A stretch of DNA of 64,000 bases from Trichopria drosophilae (lineage: Eukaryota > Arthropoda > Insecta > Hymenoptera > Diapriidae), in contig CM059582.1 of NCBI GenBank assembly GCA_030407085.1, positions 88,650,001-88,714,000 on the forward strand. The letters run 5' to 3'. Shown in pieces: positions 52,559 to 62,965 of this stretch (the stretch's first letter is position 1; each line of letters opens with the position of its first letter). Under the pieces are notes generated by a model. That model was not told where the DNA came from. It searched no databases and saw only the letters and a program-made list of their open reading frames with translations. Made by a program: the position numbers and the translations under genes.

Positions 52559-53184
52559 TAAGACATTTTTAGTACACCCTATCGAAGCAATATTGTCCAA
52601 TAAAATGTCTATATTTACGTTATCGAACGCACTGGACACATCTAAAAAAACTCCTAATGCTTCAATTTTGTTTACGAAAGCTTCTTCTATTTGTAATGCT
52701 AGATGTACTATGTTATCAACACACGATCTTCCTTTTCGAAACCCGGATTGATCAGCGGAAATTAGTCTATTGTGCTCGACCCACCATAATAACCTATTTT
52801 TTATTATTGATTCGAACAATTTGGCCGGGCACGGAGTTAAAGCTATCGGACGAACGCTTTCACCGGCAGGCTCGTCGATAAAGTGCAAAGATGATTTTTT
52901 CCATAAATCGGGATAATCTGCGGTTTTGAATATATCATTATATATGTCTAGTAGCAATAGTTTATATTTTATAGGGATTTTTTTATAATCATATAGTCTA
53001 CTCCATCAATACCTGGAGCTGATTTGGTTTTAGCCGAATTGAGAGCGATATTAAATTCAGCAAAATCGAATGATGTGTCAAAGAATTCATTTTCGATAGT
53101 AGGTGGTAAACTATTTGGGTCAGTGCAGACCCATGGGGGACTTATTTTATTTAGTGCTACTTTGATTTTATTTTCCGTTTGCAA
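52559..53184 (-). pseudogene. LINE reverse transcriptase, N-terminal half
   Basis: Two adjoining frames on the minus strand. The first (53184-52969) has SAKTKSAPGIDGVDYMIIKK, an RT block 1 motif. The second (52957 to 52559) carries RPIALTPCPAKLFESIIKNR, ADQSGFRKGRSCVDNI and GVFLDVSSAFDNVN, which includes the first catalytic Asp. The reading breaks between them at about 52965. The rest of RT is missing. The blocks are of the Jockey/I-like LINE type. Confidence 0.75.
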
Positions 53185-53595
53185 GTTATTTGTGGTATTT
53201 GTGGAATCTAATTTTACCCAGCGGTTTTTAATATTCTACATTTATTCTAAACGTATTTAGCATTCGTCCGATGGTTTATACTCTCTGCAAAGAACTTGAA
53301 ATTCTCTTTTTTTTCGGTCTTGATCGCTACCGCACACATTTTTTGTAATTTATTAGGTGTTCGAGATTATTTGTATAATTCCATTACTTAAAGGCTGCTC
53401 GTCTAAGACGTTTGATTTTATAACACTCTTCGTCCCACCAAGGTACCGGATTTTTGCGATTATATAATTTGTTACATTTTTTAATCGGAGTGCAATGTTT
53501 GAGGGCATCAGTAATGACATTTATAAAAATATCATATTTCTTTCAAGCAGGTAGCTTATCATGTTCGGATGAAACAAAATTTTTATATTCATTCT

Positions 53596-54330
53596 CTAGG
53601 ATGGAAGTAAATTCTTCCCAATTTGTTCTGGCGGTATGTATTTTGAACGATTTTTTATGTAGTAGTTTCTTTCCACGTTTACCGTCACCGAAATTTGAAA
53701 ATGATCCGACCCCCATGTTTCGTCGTAGATTGATACGTTTATTTTGTCACTAATATTGATAAGTGATAAGACGAGGTCTAAGTTTGATCTTGAATTATTG
53801 TGTAAATCTACTCGAGTAATTGAATCATCATTCTGTATAAACAAGTTGTTGTTACTAATTGAATTGTAAAATCTTTCACCGTTTGTATCTGTATCTCTAC
53901 AGTTCCAAATGGTATGGTGAGAGTTGAAGTCACCTACAAGAAGGGTGTTTTGATTTACCTCTAAATTATCAACTGTCAAATCCCACTGTTTTTGAGAGAG
54001 AATAATACCTGGGGCGCGATAACAAGCAGTTAGATCTATTTCAGGTTTTATGTTGTTGATACGTATTCCGCACATTTCTACAGATATATCTGGAGAGACT
54101 ATGTTTTTTAATTCGAGATATGCGAGGTTCTTGCGAATTAAGAAAAGCATACCACCCCCTCTAGAATGTATTCGATCTTTCCTATAAGCTACAAAACCGG
54201 GAAAACGTACAATTTTATTTATGTCATCGGAAACTGTAAGTCACGACTCTATACATACGAATATGTCCGCATTGAGTAAAAGATTACTTAGTTCATGTTT
54301 TCGCTTTTGGAAACTTCTTTCATTCCACAC
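53596..54330 (-). pseudogene. LINE endonuclease
   Basis: The minus-strand frame 54150-53596 includes LLVGDFNSHHTIW near residue 70 and ETWGSDHFQISVT near residue 142, which are the GDFN and SDH boxes of AP-type endonucleases. Upstream, the same reading shows NADIFVCIES near 54275 followed by a TGA, then the conserved region down to 54150. Tail of the domain near 53600 runs into the linker before RT. Confidence 0.75.
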
Positions 54331-54868
54331 TAGAATCCGTAAGATTCTTAGGCACTGGTCGAAAGTTGTTTTGTTAATACAGCTCTTCACTGGAAGACAC
54401 ATGTTCGTTGTTCGAATTTGGTTGCAGATGTCCTTTTATCCTGGTAATTCGACATTTTAGAGATCGTTGAGTTATTAGGCCATAAGTATCAGATAGCATT
54501 TCGATTAAGTCCTATATATTTGACACATATTTTTGAGCGATATTAAGTGCGTCTGTATTTCCGTGTGTTTCTTGAAGGAATTTCGTTAAGCCTTCAAAGG
54601 CTAGTGGATATTTATATACATTTTCATTAATATGATTCCTCGCTGGTTCAAGCTCCGTTAATAAATCATTTGGAGAGAGGCTTTTTAGTTTTTTATTTTG
54701 ATTTTTATTTTCTTCCGCTTTCGCTTCTTCTTTACCAGAATGAGCGAGTTCTAGATAGTTATCTTTTCTTTCATTTGTCGATGATGTATTAGAGCGAAGT
54801 TTTTTGTTGTCATTTATAAGATTTTCTTTCCCACCGCACAGTACTGTCTGGGGCGGAGTTGTATTTTT

Positions 54869-55060
54869 TTATTGTGTTAGTATATTTTGCTCTTCAATTT
54901 CAGTTTGTTCACAGATAATGTTGTCAGCTTTCTGAGCGTATGATTCTACGTTTTTGCATGACTTTGCGAGGTGACCCTCCTCCTTACATAGGAAACATGC
55001 CATTTTTTCAGCACTGAAGTAGATCAAGTACGGTGTATTATCGTTGGAGATTTCATACAA
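54869..55060 (-). pseudogene. LINE ORF1 C-terminal part with CCHC zinc knuckle
   Basis: A 63-codon frame with CFLCKEEGHLAKSC at residues about 18-31, the single CCHC knuckle typical of Jockey-type ORF1 proteins. Sequence downstream (54480-54860) is Ser/Lys-rich with no clear frame. The N-terminal part of ORF1 is absent because the insert begins at 55068. Confidence 0.65.
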
Positions 55061-55068
55061 AACACATC

Positions 55069-56126
55069 ATGCAAAAACTTTGGGTACTGAAAATTGATTG
55101 GGACGAACCAATACCCGAGAATTTACATCTACACTGGCAAAGAAATCGCTCGCAAATTTCAAGGTCCATTGAAATAAAGATACCACGTCATGTAGTTTAG
55201 TTAATTTTACAAACATTCAAATACATGCATTCGGAGATGTTTCGGAACGTGCATACGGGGCATGCGTTTATGTCAGGTCCACTGATAATGAGGGTAGAAT
55301 TAAAGTTCGACTTCTCGCAGCGAAATGCAAGGTAGCCCCTTTGAAGGCGATTTCGTTGCCGAGATTAGAACTTTGTGCGTCATTATTGGTAGCATAATTA
55401 GCTAATATAATTGTCACAGTTTTGGATATAAAAATTGATGACATATTTCATTGGACTGATTCTACTATAGTTTTAGCTTGGTTAGCAGCTGAACCAAAAA
55501 CTTGGAAAACTTTCGTTAGCAACAGGTTGTCAGATATTCAACAATTAACAACGGTTAAAAACTGGAATCATATTGCTTTAAATCAGAATCCTGCCGACAT
55601 TATATCTCGCGGTATGGACCCCTGCGATTTACTGAAATCAAAGCTTTGGTGGGAAGGTCCGTCATTTCTTTTAAAAGAGCCTAAAAGTTGGTTTGATAGT
55701 TCACCCGATTTGGATAATATATACTCTGACATGGTAACAAACGAAAGACGAGTTCCAACTGTTAATTTGGTATGTACATTATCATGGGATATTTTTAACC
55801 GATTTTCATCATGGACGAGATTAAATCGTGTTGTCGCTTATTGCATGCGGTTTGTTAAAAATATAAAAACGACTGCAGAAAAACGAATTTTAGATACACA
55901 TTTAAAGGTTCATGAACTTTTAGAAAGTCGAAATTTATTGATTAGGCTAGTGCAAAGTGAATCATTTTCCGAAGATATTAAATCTTTAAAGTGTACAAGC
56001 ACTGTTAGTTCGGCAAGCAAATTGTGCACGTTAAGTCCATTTCTCGATGATGTAGGTTTGATTAGGGTTGGTGGTAGATTGTCGAAGGCAAATGTAAAAT
56101 TTGATCATAAACATCCCATTGTTTGA
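55069..56126 (+). pseudogene. pol: BEL/Pao RNase H and linker to integrase
   Basis: BEL sequence resumes at 55069 (KIDWDEPIPENLHLHWQR near 55095). The RNase H start (GDVSERAYGACVYV-like reading) is near 55230, and SLPRLELCASLL near 55355. The open 234-codon frame 55422-56126 has FHWTDSTIVLAWL, the NPADIISRGMDP motif near residue 70, WWEGPSFL near 86, and ends in the linker GLIRVGGRLSKANVKFDHKH, all typical of BEL pol. Stops at about 55198 and 55396 and small shifts break it. Confidence 0.8.
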
Positions 56127-56153
56127 CCTCAACAACACGTAGTAACGAAAATT

Positions 56154-56796
56154 ATGGTTCGCCATGAACATATAAAAGATTTTCATGCTGGAACACAATT
56201 AACTCTTTCAATAATTCGTCAAAATTATTGGCCTATTAACGGCAAACAGGTAGTGAAGAAAGTTATTAGAAATTGTGGAGTTTGCTTTAGAGCAAAACCG
56301 ATTACTCTTTCCCAGCGAACGGGAGATCTTCCAATTGCTCGTGTCAATCAAGATCGCCCATTTTGGAAAAGTGGAGTCGATTATACTGGACCATATTTGA
56401 TAAAGGACTGAAAATTGAGAAATCAAAAAATAATCAAATCTTATATTTGCATTTTTGTTTGCTTAGTGACAAGAGCAATTCACATTGAACTTGTTACTGA
56501 GTTAACAACTGACGGGTTTTTAGCCGCATTTAAGCGATTTGTATCGAGGCGTGGTCTTTGCAAAAATATTTATTCGGATAATGGCTCTAATTTTATTGGA
56601 GCTAATAATGAAATTCAAGCTAGCTGTAAATTACTTGAAACAGATAGTTTTCGACGTTACTTCGATGAAGTTAACGTCGAGTGGCATTTTTATTCCTGCA
56701 CAATCGCCGCATTTTGGGAGTTTATGGGAGGCGGCAGTAAAATCCGTCAATTTCCATTTAAACCGCGTATTGAATGAACATCCTCTCAATGTATAA
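56154..56796 (+). pseudogene. pol: BEL/Pao integrase, frame-broken and 3'-truncated
   Basis: The HHCC zinc domain is in the first frame (HEHIKDFHAG near 56165, then CGVCFRAK near 56277). The catalytic core continues at 56415-56777: VTRAIHIELVTELTTDGFL holds the first block, and IYSDNGSNFIGANNE the second Asp. The glutamate block (HFGSLWEAAVKSV) is read in another frame (to 56796), so an indel lies near 56650-56700. After 56796 the integrase C-terminus, the 3' UTR and most of the 3' LTR are absent; only the last ~35 LTR bases remain before the ATGAG duplication. Confidence 0.8.
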
Positions 56797-56805
56797 TGAA
56801 TAATA

Positions 56806-56840
56806 ATAATAATAATGAACATCATCTCGGATTTTGAACT
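56806..56840 (+). repeat. Remnant of the BEL 3' LTR
   Basis: ATCATCTCGGATTTTGAACT matches the end of the 5' LTR (ATCATCTAGGATTTTGAACA, 28492-28511). It is preceded by an AATAAT run and followed by ATGAG. Most of this LTR has been deleted. Confidence 0.7.
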
Positions 56841-56845
56841 ATGAG

Positions 56846-59800
56846 TACGAAATTGTTTATAAATTTTAAATTTTATAAAGACTTCAAAAATACTGTTGGA
56901 AATAAGGAAAATATCGTTTTGAAACAATTCGCCACTGGAATCATATTTTAAATCATTGTTTATTACGTTTTCTGTGAAAGGCGAATAACACGTGTACGAA
57001 ATTGTTTATAAATTTTAAATGTTATAAAGACTTCAAAAATACTGTTGGAAATAAGGAAAATATCGTTTTGAAACATTTCGCCTCTGGAATCATATTTTAA
57101 ATCATTGTTTATTACGATTTCTGTGAAATACGAATAACGTGAGTAGGAAATTGTTTATAAATTTTACAATTTATAAACACTTCAAAAATACTGTTGGAAA
57201 TAAGGAAAATATCGTTTTGAAACAATTCGCCACTGGAATCATGTTTTAAATCATTGTTTATTACGATTTCTGTGAAAGGCGAATAACATGTGTAGGTAAT
57301 TGTTTATAAATTTCAAATGTTATAAACACTTCAGAAATACTGTTGGAAATAAGGAAAATATCGTTTGGATTCCATTCGCGACTCGAATCATTGTTTATTA
57401 TAACCATTTCAGTAAAACGAGTATAACTTGTGCAGGAAACTGTTTATAAAGTTAAATATTTTCAAACACTTCACAAATAACCTTGGAAACAAGGAAAATA
57501 TCGTTTTTTTTAAATTCGCCACTGGAATCATATTTTAAATCATTGTTTATTACGATATCTGTGAAAGGTGAATAACATGAGTAAGACATTATTTTTAAAT
57601 TTTAAATTTTATAAACACTTCAAAAATACTGTTGGAAATAAGGAAAATATCGTTTGGAATCTATTCGCGACTCGAATCATTGTTTATTATAACCATTTCT
57701 GTGCAAGGCATATAACTTGTACAGGAAATTGTTTATAAAGTTAAACTTTTGCAAAAACTTGTTAATAACCCATGGAAGTGAGGATAATATCGTTTTGAAA
57801 CCATTCGCAACAGGAATAATTGTTTAAATTATCATTGTCTAAAACAATGACTGTGAAATGCGAATAACGTGTGAAGGAAATTGTTTATAAATTTTAAATT
57901 TTATAAACACTTCAAAAATACTGTTGGAAATAAGGAAAATATCGTTTAGAATCCATTCGCGACTCGAATCATTGTTAATTATAACGGTTTCTGTAAAGGG
58001 CATATAACATGTATAGGGATTTGTTTGTAAAGTTAAACTTTTGCAAACACTTCACAAATAACCTTGGAAATAAGGAAAATATCGTTTTGAAACAATTCGC
58101 CACTGGAATCATTTTTTAAATCATTGTGTATTACGATTTCTGTGAAGGGCATATAACTTGTATAGGAAATTGTTTGTAAAGTTAAACATTTGCAAACACT
58201 TCACAAATACCCTTGGAAATAAGGAAAATATCGTTTTGAAACAATTCGCCTCAGGAATAATTTTTTAAATTATCATTGTCTAAAACAATGACTGGGAAAT
58301 GCGAATAACGTGTGAAGGAAATTGTTTATAAATTTTAAAATTTATAAACAAATCAAAAATACTGTTGGAAATAAGGCAAATATCGTTTGGAATCCATTCG
58401 CGACTCGAATCATTGTTTATTATAACCATTTCAGTAAAACGAGTATAACTTGTGCAGGAAATTGTTTATAAAGTTAAATATTTTCAAACACTTCACAAAT
58501 AACCTTGGAAACAAGGAAAATATCGTTTTTTGTTAAATTCGCCACTGGAATCATATTTTAAATCATTGCTTATTACGATATCTGTGAAAGGTGAATAACA
58601 TGTGTAGGTAATTGTTTATAAATTTAAAATGTTATAAACACTTCAGAAATACTGTTGGAAATAAGGAAAATATCGTTTGGATTCCATTCGCGACTCGAAT
58701 CATTGTTTATTATAGCGATTCCTGGCATATAACTTGTGCAGCAAAGGATTTATAAAGTTAAACTCTTGCAAACACCTCACAAATAACCTTGGAAATAAGG
58801 AAAATATCGTTTTCAAACAAATCGCCACTGGATCATATTTTAAATCAGTGTTTATTACGTTTTCTGTGAAAGGCGAATAACACGTGTACGAAATTGTTTA
58901 TCAATTTTAAATTTTATAAAGACTTCAAAAATACCGTTAGAAATAAGGAAAATATCGTTTTGAAACAATTCGCCACTGAAATCATGTTTTAAATCATTGT
59001 TTATTACGATTTCTGTGAAAGGCGAATAACATGTGTAGGTAATTGTTTATAAATTTAAAATGTTATAAACACTTCAGAAATACTATTGGAAATAAGGAAA
59101 ATATCGTTTGGATTCCATTCGCGACTCGAATCATTGTTTATTATAGCGATTTCTGGCATATAACTTGTGCAGCAAAGGATTTATAAATTTAAACTCTTGC
59201 AAACACTTCACAAATAACCTTGGAAATAAGGAAAATATCGTTTTCAAACAAATCGCCACTGGATCATATTTTAAATCAGTGTTTATTACGTTTTCTGTGA
59301 AAGGCGAATAACACGTGTACGAAATTGTTTATCAATTTTAAATTTTATAAAGACTTCAAAAATACTGTTAGAAATAAGGAAAATATCGTTTTGAAACATT
59401 TCGCCACATAACCTACATGTTTTCCCTCGTGTGGTTATTAATTGTACTTCGCGGAAATCCTTCAATTCACGATCGATTTTCTGAATTGACGATTTACCGG
59501 AAGATAATAATACTCCAGGCTCTAATGAAATGTAAATATATATTGTACGCACAGACAGATGGCAAGTCGTTTATTTACCACATGAAAATATGTTTATTTA
59601 ATAACGACCTTGACCTTAACCTTATATTGTATACAAATACTTAAATCTATGTTTCACAAGAGTTTGAATACTCGGAATCTGAAAATAAAATTATCAGTAA
59701 TTAATATGAAATAATGGGCAAGTCCGGATTAGCCGCTTTTAAATAAATGCGGACCAGAAAATTAGAAGAGTAATACGACGGGATCGCCTCAGCGATCTCG

Positions 59801-62490
59801 CTACCGAAAAATAATTGCCTCTAAGTACTGCCGTCCCCCTCAGCGGGGTCCCGAGCAGTACTACTGCCTAAATACAAAATAATTCAAAATAATAATCCCA
59901 AAACTATTATTCAACGTCGAAATCGCCGAAGTTCCTCTCAGCGAGGACCTAGGGAAGCCGTGCCAGGATCCCTCAGCGAGAGTCCTGGGCGAGACTCGGA
60001 AAAGGAGAACGCCGAAGTCCCTCTCAGCGAGGAGACCTAGTGCGAGGACTGAAGGAAGTCGTGCCAGGATCCCTCAGCGGGAGTCCTGGGCGAGACTAGG
60101 AAAAGGAAGCGGCTTCAGGCCAGACACCTCTCACCGAGGAGCTGGACGAGAAGTGCTCGTCTTTAGATTTTCTTCGAACAGGTCGACTCCTATCCCCACT
60201 CTCGAGACTGAGACGTCATGCCCGCTCCCTGGAATCGGGCATGCGCACCACGATGCATGATGAGCGAGAACGCCGCTCGGTCCCATCCGAAAGCCTCAGG
60301 GAAGCAAATATAACAAAAAGTGCCCCGGCCTTTAAATTTAGGACAAAACAACAACGAGAGCTACGGCCCAGCGTTGTGGAGGTCACACACTGGAATCAAA
60401 TTTTAAATCATTGTTTATTACGATTTCTGTGAAATACGAATAACGTGTGAAGCAAATAGTTTATAAATTTTAAATTTTATAAACACTTCAAAAATACTGT
60501 TGGAAATACGGAAAATATTGTTTGGAATCCATTCGCGACTCCAATCATTGTTTATTACGATTTCTGTGAAAGGCATATAACTTGTGCAGGAAATTGTTTA
60601 TAAAGTTAAACTTTTGCAAAAACTTGTTAAATACCCTTGGAAATAAGGAAAATATCGTTTTGAAACAATTCGCCACAGGACTAACTTTTTAAATTATCAT
60701 TGTCTAAAACAATGACTGGGAAATGCGAATAACGTGTGAAGGAATTTATTTATAAAATTTAAAATTTATAAACACTTCAAAAATACTGTTGGAAATAAGG
60801 CAAATATCGTTTGGAATCCATTCGCGACTCGAATCATTGTTTATTATAACCATTTCAGTAAAACGAGTATAAATTGTGCAGGAAACTGTTTATAAAGTTA
60901 AATATTTTCAAACACTTCACAAATAACCTTGGAAACAAGGAAAATATCGTTTTTTTTAAATTCGCCACTGGAATCATATTTTAAATCATTGTTTATTACG
61001 ATATCTGTGAAAGGTGAATAACATGAGTAAGACATTATTTTTAAATTTTAAATTTTATAAACACTTCAAAAATACTGTTGGAAATAAGGAAAATATCGTT
61101 TGGAATCTATTCGCGACTCGAATCATTGTTTATTATAACCATTTCTGTGCAAGGCATATAACTTGTACAGGAAATTGTTTATAAAGTTAAACTTTTGCAA
61201 AAACTTGTTAAATACCCATGGAAGTGAGGATAATATCGTTTTGAAACCATTCGCAACAGGAATAATTGTTTAAATTATCATTGTCTAAAACAATGACTGT
61301 GAAATGCGAATAACGTGTGAAGGAAATTGTTTATAAATTTTAAATTTTATAAACACTTCAAAAATACTGTTGGAAATAAGGAAAATATCGTTTAGAATCC
61401 ATTCGCGACTCGAATCATTGTTAATTATAACGGTTTCTGTAAAGGGCATATAACATGTATAGGGATTTGTTTGTAAAGTTAAACTTTTGCAAACACTTCA
61501 CAAATAACCTTGGAAATAAGGAAAATATCGTTTTGAAACCATTCGCCACTGGAATCATTTTTTAAATCATTGTGTATTACGATTTCTGTGAAGGGCATAT
61601 AACTTGTATAGGAAATTGTTTGTAAAGTTAAACTTTTGCAAACACTTCACAAATACCCTTGGAAATAAGGAAAATATCGTTTTTAAAAAATTCGCCACTG
61701 GAATCATATTTTAAATCATTGTTTATTACGATATCTGTGAAAGGTGAATAACACGAATAAGACATTGTTTATAAATTTTAAATTATATAAACACTTCAAA
61801 AATACTGTTGGAAATAAGGAAAATATCGTTTGGAATCCATTCGCGACTCGAATCATTGTTTATTATAACCATTTCTGTGCAAGGCATATAACTTGTGCAG
61901 GAAATTGTTTATAAAGTTAAACTTTTGCAAAAACTTGTTAAATACCCTTGGAAATAAGGAAAATATCGTTTTGAAACAATTCGCCACAGGAATCATTTTT
62001 TAAATTATCATTGTCTGAAATAATGACTGTGAAATGCGAATAACGTGTGTAGGAAATTGTTTATAAAATTTAAAATTTATAAAGACTTCAAAAATACTGG
62101 TGGAAATAAGGAAAATATCGTTTGGAAGCCATTCGCGACTCGAATCATTGTTTATTATAACGATTTCGGTGAAAGGCATATAACTTGTGCAGGAAATGGT
62201 TTATAAAGTTAAACTTTTGCAAACACATCACAAATAACCTTGGAAATAAGGAAAATATCGTTTTGAAACAATTCACCACTGGAATCATATATTAAATCAT
62301 TGCTTATTACGATTTCTGTGAAAGGCATATAACTTGTGCAGGAAATTGTTTATAAAGTTACACTTTTGCAAAAACTTGTTAAATACCCTTGGAAATAAGG
62401 AAAATAACGTTTTGAAACAATTCGCCACTGGAATCATTTTTTAAATCATTGCTTATTACGAATTCTGCTAAAGGCGAATAACATGTGTAG
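56846..62490. repeat. ~148-bp satellite array, main block (about 30 units plus an insertion)
   Basis: Units share GGAAATAAGGAAAATATCG and ATTGTTTATAAA. Two main types alternate: one with CTGTTGGAAATAAGG and ATTCGCGACTCGAATC, the other with ACCTTGGAAATAAGG and ATTCGCCACTGGAATC. Larger blocks are duplicated: about 57400-58150 recurs at 60850-61600, and about 58700-58960 at 59140-59390. The array continues the block left of the BEL element. A 1-kb insertion (59408-60387) interrupts it. Confidence 0.9.
59408..60387. mobile_element. ~980-bp GC-rich insertion in the satellite, with a hairpin series
   Basis: The array breaks inside CGCCACTGG: CAC is present on both sides (59405-59407 and 60388-60390). 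From 59780 to 60140, short hairpins with CTCAGCG-type loops follow one another, and the block from about 59930 is partly duplicated near 60015. No open frame of note. It could be a solo LTR, a SINE-like unit or an unknown element; I recognise no family. Confidence 0.5.
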
Positions 62491-62965
62491 TAGGGCTTCA
62501 CGATACCACAATATTTTTCTTGGCCTTGTCTTGTCTTGTCTACAAGACCGAGACGAGATCCGAGACAAGATCATCCTCGTGAAAATATTGTATTTTCGAG
62601 ACAATACTAGGTAAGTCTTGCAAGAATATCGAGTCTAGTCATATTATTATCTAGGGGAGAGACTTGCCGGTTGACTTGATGCTTGTTTGCTCTTAACTCG
62701 TTATAAAACTAACATATAGTTAATCTACACATAATATTGGAAAAAGTACCTAAAAAGCCACAACTGTAAACCAAAAATATTTTGATTTCTCAAAAAATAA
62801 TAATTACACGGAAAAAACAAGATCGTTAAATCAACTATTTCAAAAATAATTGTTCCAAGTAAAAAAAAATTATAAAATTGACTATTCCAATTCTTCTTGG
62901 TTATTTCCTTTCTCCATCATCAACAGCAAATATATATTAGTTAAGTAAAGGAATCCACATTTTCC
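62491..62965. mobile_element. Left end of a hAT-like element (partial)
   Basis: The satellite stops at 62490 and TAGGGCTTCACGATACCAC begins. A start of TAGGG(C/T) and subterminal (TTGTC)n-type repeats are common in hAT elements. No matching right end is seen before the window edge, and a TTAA element begins at 62966, so the boundary and class are tentative. Confidence 0.4.

Larger units (their letters stand above)
52559..55068 (-). mobile_element. LINE fragment (minus strand) lacking its 3' end
   Basis: On the minus strand the order is ORF1 zinc knuckle, endonuclease, then RT, which stops abruptly at 52559 within the RT domain. There is no YADD block, 3' UTR or A-rich tail. ATG (52556-52558 and 55069-55071) is the only shared flank sequence. 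Usual LINE insertions lose the 5' end and keep the tail, so this copy did not arise by ordinary target-primed integration. Confidence 0.7.
28207..56840 (+). mobile_element. Composite BEL/Pao retrotransposon carrying at least five nested insertions
   Basis: The duplication ATGAG flanks the block at 28202-28206 and 56841-56845, within satellite sequence on both sides. BEL pieces in order: LTR 28207-28511, gag 28926-29237, gag 33236-33401 and 33664-34412, protease and RT 34550-35657, RT 47026-47230, RT 52198-52558, RNase H and integrase 55069-56796, LTR remnant 56806-56840. The gaps are filled by a LINE, a MITE, a retrovirus-like element, a fold-back element and a LINE fragment. BEL homology resumes at matching codons after each insert, which supports the borders. 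Confidence 0.85.

Noticed and set aside
26905..62490. CRISPR-like regular spacing of repeats
   Set aside because: Units are long, contiguous, eukaryotic satellite monomers with no unique spacers.
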